Shown here piece after piece: positions 1-5,338 of a stretch of DNA of 5,338 nucleotides. The notes beneath the pieces are model-generated. The model saw only the letters and a program-made list of their open reading frames with translations, was not told where the DNA came from and did not search any database. The stretch's first letter is position 1. Each line of letters opens with the position of its first letter. A program made the translations under genes and the position numbers. The stretch comes from Candidatus Zipacnadia bacterium (GTDB lineage: Bacteria > Armatimonadota > Zipacnadia > Zipacnadales > Zipacnadaceae): contig JALGTD010000122.1 in assembly GCA_029821515.1 (NCBI GenBank), positions 1 through 5,338 on the forward strand, in the 5' to 3' direction.

Positions 1-1085
1 ATGTTGTCAGCCGGCCCGAGTTTGTCACCCCTTATACTCCGTATCAGGCAGAGGTGTCCCAGGGCACGCTTCAGGCGATGTTCGAATACCAGACTATGGT
101 CTGCGAACTGACGGCCATGGAGGTAGCAAACGCCTCGCTTTATGATGGTGCTACCAGCCTGGCGGAAGCCGTTTTCCTATCATCTCGCGTAACACATAAG
201 CATCGCGTGCTGCTCTCGCGGGCGCTGTCACCTTCTGCCCGGCGCGTGGTGCAGACCTACTGTGGCGGCTCTGGCCTCGAGATTGGCGAAGTCCCATATA
301 TTGCGGAGACTGGACAAACAGACCTTGCGGCGCTGGAGGACATTCTGGACGATGAGGTCTGCTGCGTGGCCCTGCAGCAGCCCAATTACTTCGGTGTCAT
401 CGAGGACATGACGGCGGCAAGCAAAGTTGCCCATATGGCTGGTGCACTGCTGGTAGCCGTCGTAGAGCCGCTCTCGCTGGGTGTGCTCAAGCCGCCAGGA
501 GAGTACGACGCTGACATTGCCGTCGGCGAAGGTCAACCCCTCGGTTTGGTGCCAGGCTTCGGGGGGCCGCTTCTGGGGCTGTTTGCCTGCAAGGAGGAGC
601 TTATGCGGCACATGCCCGGACGTGTAGTGGGCCAGACTGAGGATAGCAACGGACGGCGAGGCTATTGTCTCACCCTACAGGCCCGCGAACAACACATTCG
701 GCGTGACAAGGCTACCAGCAACATCTGCACCAACGAGGCGTTGTGCGCCCTGGCGGCGACCGTTTACCTGGCGGCTCTAGGGCCCGACGGCCTACGGGAA
801 GCGGCGGAGCTGAGTATCCACAAGGCGCACTACTTGCGGGACCGATTGGCTGAAGAGAGCGAGAACGTTCAGCAACGCTTCGCTGGCCCCTTCGTTAATG
901 AATTGGTCCTGCAGGTAGAGTGGCCGGTTCGTTCGCTCCTGCAGCGCCTCTGCCAACAAGGCTACCTTGTCGGACCACCGTTGGGCAGAGAATATCCCGA
1001 GTTGGATGAGTGCTTGCTGGTCGCTGTCACTGAACAGCGGACGAAGCAGGACATCGAGGGCCTGATAGCCGCTTTGAGTTCATAG
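1..1085 (+). CDS. gcvPA: Glycine dehydrogenase (decarboxylating) subunit 1, 5'-partial
   Basis: This is the alpha half of the two-subunit glycine cleavage P-protein. With GcvPB it decarboxylates glycine using PLP and passes the aminomethyl group to lipoyl-GcvH in the cytoplasm. The reading frame is open from the first base of the window, and 360 residues are visible. A GTG at 54 is internal, because conserved family sequence (SRPEF...YTPYQAEVSQGTLQ) already lies upstream of it. The family is usually about 440-450 residues, so roughly 80-100 N-terminal residues lie outside the window. Recognisable family blocks are FEYQTMVCELTAMEVANASLYDG, split here as FEYQTMVCELT and VANASLYDG, then VGEGQPLG, FGGPLLG, and REQHIRRDKATSNICTNEA near nt 690-740. 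The PLP lysine is in the partner subunit, as expected. gcvPB follows on the same strand. I see no frameshift or missing block. The assignment is firm. Confidence 0.96.
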   Translation, partial: VVSRPEFVTPYTPYQAEVSQGTLQAMFEYQTMVCELTAMEVANASLYDGATSLAEAVFLSSRVTHKHRVLLSRALSPSARRVVQTYCGGSGLEIGEVPYIAETGQTDLAALEDILDDEVCCVALQQPNYFGVIEDMTAASKVAHMAGALLVAVVEPLSLGVLKPPGEYDADIAVGEGQPLGLVPGFGGPLLGLFACKEELMRHMPGRVVGQTEDSNGRRGYCLTLQAREQHIRRDKATSNICTNEALCALAATVYLAALGPDGLREAAELSIHKAHYLRDRLAEESENVQQRFAGPFVNELVLQVEWPVRSLLQRLCQQGYLVGPPLGREYPELDECLLVAVTEQRTKQDIEGLIAALSS

Positions 1086-1127
1086 CGCTTATCCGTTCGT
1101 TCATCGTAACACATCGCACAGAGACAG

Positions 1128-1141
1128 GCAGCCTTTGCTGC
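1128..1141 (+). other. Small hairpin in the gcvPA-gcvPB gap
   Basis: GCAGC and GCTGC form a perfect 5-bp GC-rich stem around a CTTT tetraloop, 38 bases before the gcvPB start. There is no following T-run, so it is not a typical terminator. It could modestly affect mRNA processing or translation, or be chance. It also covers the alternative TTG start at 1135, which is a further small argument against that start. Confidence 0.25.
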
Positions 1142-1161
1142 AGCGCCGACTGACCATGAGC

Positions 1162-1167
1162 AGGAGA
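1162..1167 (+). promoter_or_regulatory. Ribosome binding site of gcvPB
   Basis: AGGAGA is followed 12 bases later by the ATG at 1180. It lies downstream of the alternative TTG (1135) and ATG (1156) starts, neither of which has a purine-rich site at the right distance, so it favours 1180 as the start. The spacing is slightly long, which leaves some doubt. Confidence 0.55.
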
Positions 1168-1179
1168 TATGGACAATAT

Positions 1180-2649
1180 ATGCAGACTCAAACGCTTTTC
1201 GATATGTCTGATAGGGGCAAGCGGTGCACCGGTTTTTCTGAAAGTGACGTTCCAGTCAGTGAACTTTCAAACCTGATTCCCCCTAACCAACTACGCGACA
1301 ATGCGCCACTACTGCCCCAGGTGAGCGAACCCGAAATTGCACGCCTTTTCGCACGAATGGCGCAAGATAATTGCAACCTTGACGCAGGTTTTTGTCCTCT
1401 GGGCTCGTGCACCATGAAGTACAATCCCAAAGTGCAGGAGTTCGTCGCCGCCATGTCCGGTTGGGCCCTTCTGCACCCTGATACACCCTCGGAGCACGTT
1501 CAAGGTGCTCTGAGACTGATGTGGGAGCTTGAGCAATGGCTCGCAGAGATTGGCGGAATGGACGCGGCTTCGCTGCAGCCGCCCGCCGGCGCCTCAGGCG
1601 AGTTTACCTGTTTGCGGGTGTTCAAGGCCTACCACGACAGCCGGGGTGAGGGATACCGAAGTCGTATCATCGTTCCCGACACTGCCCACGGTACTAATCC
1701 TGCCTCTGTGGCACGTTGTGGCTATCAGGCAACGGTCCTCAAAGCAGCCGATGACGGGCGCATGGACTTGAAGAAGCTCGAGGGCGCCCTTGGTGAGGAT
1801 ATAGCCGGTGTCATGCTCACCAATCCCAGCACACTGGGCTTGTTTGAGAGTGATATACTGGCCATTGCCGACTTGGTGCACTCGGCGGGCGGATTGTTGT
1901 ATTGTGACGGGGCTAATTTTAATGCGATTATGGGCTACGCTCGGCCCGGTGATATGGGTTTTGACGCGATGCATTTCAACTTGCATAAGACGTTTGGCAC
2001 TCCCCACGGTGGGGGCGGACCTGGAGCCGGGCCGGTAGCAGTGAAAGCCCATCTGGCTCCCTTTCTGCCAGTGCCGCGAGTCGCGGAACAAGGTGATAAG
2101 TTCGACTGGGACTGGAATCAGCCGCAGTCTATTGGCAAGGTCCACGGCTACTACGGCAATTTCCTCATTGCCGTCCGGGCGTATGCTTACATTCTGAGTC
2201 TCGGGCCGCAGGGCCTGCGGCGTGTAAGCGAGACAGCCGTCCTCAACGCCAACTACGTCATGGATGCGTTAGCCACCGTCTATGATTTGCCCTATCCCGG
2301 CCCATGCATGCATGAGTGCGTCCTGTCAGCGGAGACGATCGCCAGAGAGACCGGTGTGCGAGTGGTGGACATCGCCAAGCGTCTAATCGACTATGGGTTG
2401 CACGCCCCGACGATGTATTTCCCGCTGACTGTGAAAGAAGCGATTATGATTGAACCGACGGAGACCGAAAGCAAGGCAACGCTTGATTGCTTCATAGAGG
2501 CAATGACACAAATCGCCAATGAAGCCCACACAAACCCTGACTTGCTTCACTCTGCACCGCATTCGATCCACCTTAGTCGTCTGGACGAGGTTAATGCAGC
2601 CCGGGAGCCAATACTGAGGTGGAGAAAAGAAGAAGTAGACCAGCGATAA
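1180..2649 (+). CDS. gcvPB: Glycine dehydrogenase (decarboxylating) subunit 2
   Basis: This is the catalytic beta half of the split glycine decarboxylase, a fold-type I PLP enzyme. From the ATG at 1180 it is 489 residues, the usual family length. Visible landmarks, numbered from that Met, are CPLGSCTMKYNP (72-83), PDTAHGTNPAS (166-176), CDGANFNAI (242-250, with Asp243 likely pairing with the PLP ring nitrogen), NLHKTF with Lys270 as the Schiff-base lysine, PHGGGGPG (275-282), and IEPTETES with a final LRW motif near the C-terminus. The frame is open further upstream to a TTG at 1135 and an ATG at 1156. I prefer 1180 because an AGGAGA lies about 12 bases before it and homologs begin close to the TLFDMSDRGKR segment. 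It follows gcvPA by 94 bases and very likely shares its transcript. It ends 32 bases from the convergent - strand operon. No key residue is missing. Confidence 0.95.
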   Translation: MQTQTLFDMSDRGKRCTGFSESDVPVSELSNLIPPNQLRDNAPLLPQVSEPEIARLFARMAQDNCNLDAGFCPLGSCTMKYNPKVQEFVAAMSGWALLHPDTPSEHVQGALRLMWELEQWLAEIGGMDAASLQPPAGASGEFTCLRVFKAYHDSRGEGYRSRIIVPDTAHGTNPASVARCGYQATVLKAADDGRMDLKKLEGALGEDIAGVMLTNPSTLGLFESDILAIADLVHSAGGLLYCDGANFNAIMGYARPGDMGFDAMHFNLHKTFGTPHGGGGPGAGPVAVKAHLAPFLPVPRVAEQGDKFDWDWNQPQSIGKVHGYYGNFLIAVRAYAYILSLGPQGLRRVSETAVLNANYVMDALATVYDLPYPGPCMHECVLSAETIARETGVRVVDIAKRLIDYGLHAPTMYFPLTVKEAIMIEPTETESKATLDCFIEAMTQIANEAHTNPDLLHSAPHSIHLSRLDEVNAAREPILRWRKEEVDQR

Positions 2650-2675
2650 TTCCGAGCTAGCCCATTTCGCTACAG

Positions 2676-2688
2676 ACAGTGTCACTGT
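2676..2688. repeat. Palindrome between convergent genes
   Basis: ACAGTG-T-CACTGT is a perfect inverted repeat with 6-base arms. It overlaps the stop codon of the small - strand gene and lies 26 bases past the gcvPB stop. Its position between convergent genes suits a transcription end point in both directions. However, the stem is short (5 bp once a 3-base loop is allowed) and no T-run follows on either strand. A terminator role is therefore only possible. Confidence 0.3.
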
Positions 2689-2876
2689 GGGCGGACAGCT
2701 CGAAATTCTCGTGGCTCCCCATACTTGACGAGATTACGGGCCATCTTCGCCAGCAGATTGCGGACCACAACGTCGTCGGGAAACAACTCATACGGCCCGC
2801 GCTGTGCATAGTGAGTCACACGCGCGGTGACCTTGTGCAGCGCCTCGGCAAGCGCGCTGTTTGCGTCCTCGGTCAT
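2682..2876 (-). CDS. Small protein resembling the N-terminal half of FTR catalytic subunit, cysteine-free
   Basis: This 64-residue protein starts at the ATG at 2876, five bases after the stop of the upstream flavin oxidoreductase gene. A GGAG (2887-2890) lies ten bases before it inside that gene, a typical coupled arrangement. The frame is open further upstream (to 2975), but that part lies inside the oxidoreductase gene and is probably untranslated. The segment from about residue 13 to 55 (YAQRGPYELFPDD, then LLAKMARNLVKYGEP) resembles the helical N-terminal part of ferredoxin:thioredoxin reductase catalytic-domain proteins. In that family, from memory, a KYG-x-P segment is followed at once by the Cys-Pro-Cys redox motif. 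Here the sequence instead reads REFRAVRPQ and stops, and the protein has no cysteine. None of the three - strand frames past this point encodes the missing motif, so a simple frameshift does not explain it. It may be a truncated remnant or a non-catalytic helical partner. The family link is by eye only. Confidence 0.55.
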   Translation of the reverse strand: MTEDANSALAEALHKVTARVTHYAQRGPYELFPDDVVVRNLLAKMARNLVKYGEPREFRAVRPQ

Positions 2877-2881
2877 CTTGC

Positions 2882-3865
2882 CTATTCTCCGGGGCCAGGG
2901 TTTTCCCACTGCACACACTCGACGGGAAGCCCCTTCGACAGATTCCCGTGACATTTCTCGTTGCACTTCAGGCACTCTACGACCTCACCCAGCCGTCCTT
3001 CGCTCACCTTCTTTGGCCATTCAGGGTCAGCAATCAAGCCGCGCCCGATGGCAATCAGGTCCGCCCGGTTGTCCTGAAGAGTCACAACAGCGCGTTCCCG
3101 GTCGTCCATATCGTTGACGGCAATCACCGGACAGCCTACAGCTTGCTTGATCGGTGCCGCCAGGTCGCCTGGCTCCTTATCACTGGCCGGTGAAATATCC
3201 ATGATATCCACCCCGTCATCAACGAGCGCCTTGACGAAAGCAATGCTGTCGTCAATCGTATACCCACCATCTTCACAAGGTGTGTGGCGATATAGAATGA
3301 GAAATTCGTCGCTCACTTCGTTCCTTATGCCCTGGACGATCTCTCTGCCCAGTCTCATTCTGTTGGCCAGTGCTCCGCCGTAATCATCCTTGCGTGAATT
3401 CCTGAGGGGTGAAAAGAATTGGTTAAGAAGGAACCCGTGCGCTCCATGTGGCTCCACACCGTCAAAGCCCGCCTCCTGGCATTCTCTTACAGCGACGGCG
3501 TAGCCTTTCTTAATCTTCTCAATATCCGACCGACTAATATCGTGAGGCGCAACGCTACTGCCGAACGTCACCGGAAAAAGCTGGATGGCGATCGCCGCCC
3601 CCTCTCGATGCACGGCGTCAACCAGTTGCCGCAGTTTGCCTTCAGATAGTTCGGAACCAAACCGACCCACAGACGTCGCTTCCACAATGACCAGTCCCGC
3701 GCCGCCTTGCGCCAGCCTTGCATACCACTGGATTCCGTCCGGCCCGACGATATCCCGGTTCGTTACCATCGGTGGGACAACGATCCGATTTCGCAAGGTG
3801 ACAGACTTGATCCGAAACGGGGTAAACAGCACTGAGCAATCTAGAGACGCCTGTGCTTGAGTCAT
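2882..3865 (-). CDS. FadH/Old Yellow Enzyme-type NADH:flavin oxidoreductase, single-domain with 4Fe-4S motif
   Basis: This is an FMN-binding TIM-barrel ene-reductase of the 2,4-dienoyl-CoA reductase branch, 327 residues. The start is ATG 3865, with GGAGG seven bases upstream. Visible features are LFTPFRIKSVTLRNRIVVPPM (13-33, in two overlapping parts LFTPFRIKS and LRNRIVVPPM), GGAGLVIVEATSV (54-66), the active-site block EPHGAHGFLLNQFFSP (138-153) with His140 and His143, DDYGG (160-164), and the FMN-phosphate loop IAIGRGLIADPEW (271-283). The C-terminus has Cys298, Cys301, Cys305 and Cys317, which is C-x2-C-x3-C-x11-C, the same spacing as the 4Fe-4S ligands of E. coli FadH. Long family members continue for another 300 or so residues with FAD and NAD(P)H domains. 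This one stops ten residues after the last cysteine. The usual QL-x-H-x-G-R segment after the third strand is replaced by QLFPVTFGSS (95-104) and the following loop looks short, so the substrate is not predictable. It is probably co-transcribed with its neighbours. Confidence 0.9.
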   Translation of the reverse strand: MTQAQASLDCSVLFTPFRIKSVTLRNRIVVPPMVTNRDIVGPDGIQWYARLAQGGAGLVIVEATSVGRFGSELSEGKLRQLVDAVHREGAAIAIQLFPVTFGSSVAPHDISRSDIEKIKKGYAVAVRECQEAGFDGVEPHGAHGFLLNQFFSPLRNSRKDDYGGALANRMRLGREIVQGIRNEVSDEFLILYRHTPCEDGGYTIDDSIAFVKALVDDGVDIMDISPASDKEPGDLAAPIKQAVGCPVIAVNDMDDRERAVVTLQDNRADLIAIGRGLIADPEWPKKVSEGRLGEVVECLKCNEKCHGNLSKGLPVECVQWENPGPGE

Positions 3866-3905
3866 CTGCAGCCCTCCCTATGACTCGCTGCCGCATAGCT
3901 CGGTG

Positions 3906-3919
3906 TGGTCACTGGTCAC
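3906..3919. repeat. Tandem 7-base repeat upstream of the oxidoreductase gene
   Basis: TGGTCAC occurs twice head to tail in the 98-base gap between the DUF2284 gene and the flavin oxidoreductase gene, 41 bases before the oxidoreductase start. It could be a half-site array for a regulator or chance. No convincing -35/-10 pair was found beside it. Confidence 0.25.
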
Positions 3920-3964
3920 ATCAAATCTAGTAGAACCTCTGGTCGGCAGGGCTTCATCATGAGC

Positions 3965-4474
3965 TCAGTCCACCAACACCACGCCGTAATAGTTCTGATC
4001 GCACGAGTAGGCAGCCACCACCTCTATAGGGAAACCGTTAATGCGGGCCGTGGTGAAGACGTCTATGCCACAGGCCTCCATTGCTGGGCGGGCCCGATCC
4101 GGATGAAGACAGCTACCAAAGGTGCAGCTTTCGCACAAGCGACAAGGGCCACAGCCCAGGGCCAATGCCTTGTAATGACCTGCCAGGAATACCTCATACT
4201 CCAAAGTCGCTACCAACTCTTTGACATCCACGCCGGGCTTACAGTGGATCAATAAAGCGTGCTGGTAGCAGTCAATGACGCGGCGAGTCTGCTCGGGCGT
4301 GGGGCTATGTGGTGGACAGCACAGACTGCTATTGTAGCCGCCGCAACCGTACTGGCACTTTAGTCGAACCCAAGCCGCTGTGGCAATGGAGCTTGGGTCT
4401 ATGACTTTAGCCCCGGCTGCGCCTAACTCACAGGCCCGGGTGATGAAATGCTCGAGGTCAGTATGCCCCTTCAT
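3965..4474 (-). CDS. DUF2284 cysteine-rich metal-binding protein
   Basis: This is a 169-residue protein of the DUF2284 family (predicted metal-binding), whose biochemical role is not established. The start is ATG 4474, with GGAGG eight bases upstream. Two cysteine clusters are visible. The first, at 40-53, is C-x3-C-x7-CC in the context CQYGCGGYNSSLCCPPHSP. The second, at 108-122, is C-x2-C-x2-C-x2-C-x4-C (CGPCRLCESCTFGSC), followed by HPDRARPAMEACGIDV with Cys135 and a C-terminal NYYGVVLVD. The second cluster has ferredoxin-like spacing and is a plausible 4Fe-4S site, which is inference. No signal peptide or membrane segment is visible, so it is probably cytoplasmic. It lies 62 bases downstream of the flavodoxin gene and 98 bases upstream of the ene-reductase gene on the same strand, which suggests an electron-transfer or metal-cofactor role in that set. 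The length is normal for the family and all characteristic blocks are present. Confidence 0.9.
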   Translation of the reverse strand: MKGHTDLEHFITRACELGAAGAKVIDPSSIATAAWVRLKCQYGCGGYNSSLCCPPHSPTPEQTRRVIDCYQHALLIHCKPGVDVKELVATLEYEVFLAGHYKALALGCGPCRLCESCTFGSCLHPDRARPAMEACGIDVFTTARINGFPIEVVAAYSCDQNYYGVVLVD

Positions 4475-4536
4475 GGAGACGCCCTCCCTCCCTGTCTCTC
4501 GGGAGTCTGATTTCTGTGCCGCTTGCGACTTGGTTG

Positions 4537-4983
4537 TTAGGACTGCGTTGCCTCAGCCAACTTACGTCCCAGCTCCTGGCATTCCTCCAGGACATCTTCT
4601 GTCGGGGTGCCTGAAGCCCCCACCGGCTCAGCGGCTTCCTGTAGTTTGAATGTCTCCGCCATTTTGCGCAAGGACTCAATGACAACCGTTGGCGGACCAC
4701 CAGCGCTGCCGAAGATGACACAAGGCTTGCCAGTTACTTTGTCCTGGGCTGGGTAGTAGGTCCGGTCAAAGAAGTCCTTCATCCCTCCGGCCATATCGCT
4801 GAAGTAGTCAGGAGAGCCCAGGGCGACCCCAGCACACTCCAGCAAGTCCTCTATCGTCGCCTCCAGACCTGCTTTGACATCTACCTCTGTTCCGCTGACG
4901 CTGCGGGCTCCTTCTGCTATCGCCTCAGCCATCTGCCGAGTATTGCCAGACATCGAGTGGTATACTACGAGGACCTTAGCCAT
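4537..4983 (-). CDS. Flavodoxin family protein
   Basis: This is a 148-residue flavodoxin-fold protein that probably binds FMN and carries electrons or reduces quinones in the cytoplasm. The N-terminal strand is followed by the FMN-phosphate loop HSMSGNT (9-15), which matches the S/T-x-S/T-G-N-T pattern. The second flavin loop is ALGSPDYFSDMAGGMKDFFD (54-73), of the kind seen in WrbA-like and NAD(P)H:quinone oxidoreductase-like members, and the third loop is VIFGSAGGPP (89-98). The length matches a short-chain flavodoxin. The start is either ATG 4983 or the adjacent GTG 4986. GGAG at 4994-4997 stands ten bases from the ATG and seven from the GTG, so the choice is open by one codon. It is the first gene of a likely - strand operon with DUF2284 and the ene-reductase, for which it could be the electron donor (inference). 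It is not ArsH despite the nearby arsenite pump, as it is far shorter and differs in motif. Confidence 0.9.
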   Translation of the reverse strand: MAKVLVVYHSMSGNTRQMAEAIAEGARSVSGTEVDVKAGLEATIEDLLECAGVALGSPDYFSDMAGGMKDFFDRTYYPAQDKVTGKPCVIFGSAGGPPTVVIESLRKMAETFKLQEAAEPVGASGTPTEDVLEECQELGRKLAEATQS

Positions 4984-5073
4984 CACACTATATCTCCTCT
5001 CGTGGCTAGAGTTTTCGGTTTATTGTTCCGTGTCGGGTGGCAGTATTCCTCCCTGATTGCGCAAAGGTGAATA

Positions 5074-5112
5074 CCTCCAATTTACATCTTAGTCAGTCCC
5101 CTATATTGGAGG
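5074..5112. promoter_or_regulatory. 8-bp inverted repeat upstream of the flavodoxin operon (candidate operator)
   Basis: CCTCCAAT (5074-5081) and ATTGGAGG (5105-5112) are perfect reverse complements whose centres are 31 bases apart, close to three helical turns. They sit in the 174-base gap between the acr3 stop and the flavodoxin start, about 91 to 129 bases upstream of that start. They could be two half-sites of a regulator or the two arms of a hairpin with a 23-base loop. A weak -35/-10 candidate on the - strand overlaps them (CTGACT, 17 bases, TATTCA), but it matches consensus poorly. No strong promoter was found elsewhere in the gap. Confidence 0.35.
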
Positions 5113-5157
5113 GCTCTCGTAAGCCAGGCTACTATCAATGAATCGTTAGCAGGGACC

Positions 5158-5338
5158 TCACCGCCCCTGGCGGGGAACTTCCGCTGTGGCAAACTGCCCT
5201 ACCCATAGACGGCGACGCAGCCACAGGGCCACATTGACCAGACTGATCAGCACCGGCACTTCTACCAGGGGGCCGATAACCGCAGCGAAGGCTTCGCCTG
5301 ATTGGATGCCAAACACCGCGACCGCCACAGCGATGGCC
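5158..5338 (-). CDS. acr3: Acr3-family arsenite efflux permease, C-terminal fragment
   Basis: This is the last 59 codons and the TGA (5158-5160) of a membrane transporter whose start lies beyond the right edge. The fragment reads as a hydrophobic helix (AIAVAVAVFGIQSGEAFAAV), then VIGPLVEVPVLISLVNVALW and a basic tail with LRRRLW. The GEAFAAVIGPLVEVPVL block followed by an NVALW helix is characteristic of the C-terminal end of Acr3-type arsenite permeases, which export As(III) driven by the proton gradient. Acr3 proteins have about ten membrane segments and 340-400 residues, so most of the gene is not visible. It lies on the same strand as the flavodoxin operon, 174 bases upstream. No clear terminator separates them, but the gap and the inverted repeat suggest independent control of the downstream genes. 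Confidence 0.88.
   Translation of the reverse strand, partial: AIAVAVAVFGIQSGEAFAAVIGPLVEVPVLISLVNVALWLRRRLWVGQFATAEVPRQGR

Noticed and set aside
54..56. GTG as the start codon of gcvPA
   Set aside because: Conserved P-protein sequence (SRPEF...YTPYQ) continues upstream in the same frame to the window edge, so this is an internal valine codon.
228..611. 127-codon open frame on the - strand inside gcvPA
   Set aside because: It is antisense to conserved gcvPA sequence, with no plausible domain or convincing ribosome binding site.
1594..2145. 183-codon open frame on the - strand inside gcvPB
   Set aside because: It lies fully antisense to the well-conserved catalytic part of gcvPB. Its protein shows no recognisable family pattern, and it is best explained as a codon-bias shadow.
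2383..2685. 100-codon - strand open frame running from the convergent gap into gcvPB
   Set aside because: It overlaps the conserved C-terminus of gcvPB. I examined it as a possible frameshifted continuation of the FTR-like protein, but it lacks the Cys-Pro-Cys motif.
2877..2975. N-terminal extension of the small FTR-like protein
   Set aside because: The extension overlaps the cysteine-motif end of the ene-reductase gene in another frame. The ATG at 2876 has a suitable GGAG and sits directly after the upstream stop.
2827..3193. Two overlapping + strand open frames opposite the ene-reductase C-terminus
   Set aside because: They are antisense to the 4Fe-4S and FMN-phosphate regions of a clear gene, and their translations show no family resemblance.
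5098..5126. Candidate terminators after acr3 (CCCT/AGGG and GGCT/AGCC stems on the - strand)
   Set aside because: The stems are only 4 bp long and no T-run follows, so they are not distinguishable from chance.

Overview
The window looks like a chromosomal segment of an anaerobic or facultatively anaerobic bacterium of middling GC content. The two-subunit glycine decarboxylase P-protein, the Fe-S type ene-reductase, the DUF2284 cysteine-rich protein and the Acr3 arsenite pump are all common in Chloroflexota (Dehalococcoidia and relatives), deep Firmicutes and similar anaerobes. I lean towards Chloroflexota, but gene content alone cannot settle it.

Layout. The left half (1-2649, + strand) carries the two halves of the glycine cleavage P-protein. 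gcvPA is cut by the left window edge, and a complete gcvPB follows after a gap of about 94 bases. Together they form the PLP-dependent glycine decarboxylase, which loads the aminomethyl group of glycine onto GcvH. The right half (2682-5338) is entirely on the - strand, convergent with the gcv genes. Read 5'->3' on that strand it holds the C-terminal end of an Acr3-type arsenite efflux permease (cut by the right edge), a 174-base gap with an 8-bp inverted repeat, a short-chain flavodoxin-like protein, a DUF2284 metal-binding protein with ten or more cysteines in Fe-S-like spacing, a single-domain FadH/Old Yellow Enzyme-type flavin oxidoreductase that keeps a perfect 4Fe-4S cysteine motif, and a 64-residue protein. 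That last protein resembles the N-terminal half of ferredoxin:thioredoxin reductase catalytic subunits but contains no cysteine.

How the genes may work together. The four - strand genes from 4983 down to 2682 are spaced by 62, 98 and 5 bases and have good Shine-Dalgarno sites. They look like one redox operon in which the flavodoxin (one- or two-electron carrier), the DUF2284 protein (probable Fe-S carrier) and the ene-reductase could form an electron-transfer chain. The ene-reductase lacks the NAD(P)H/FAD half found in long FadH enzymes, so an external electron donor is plausible, and the neighbouring flavodoxin is the obvious candidate. This is inference. Whether acr3 belongs to the same transcription unit is unclear. 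No RNA genes, mobile elements or CRISPR arrays were seen, and no intergenic stretch exceeds 300 bases.
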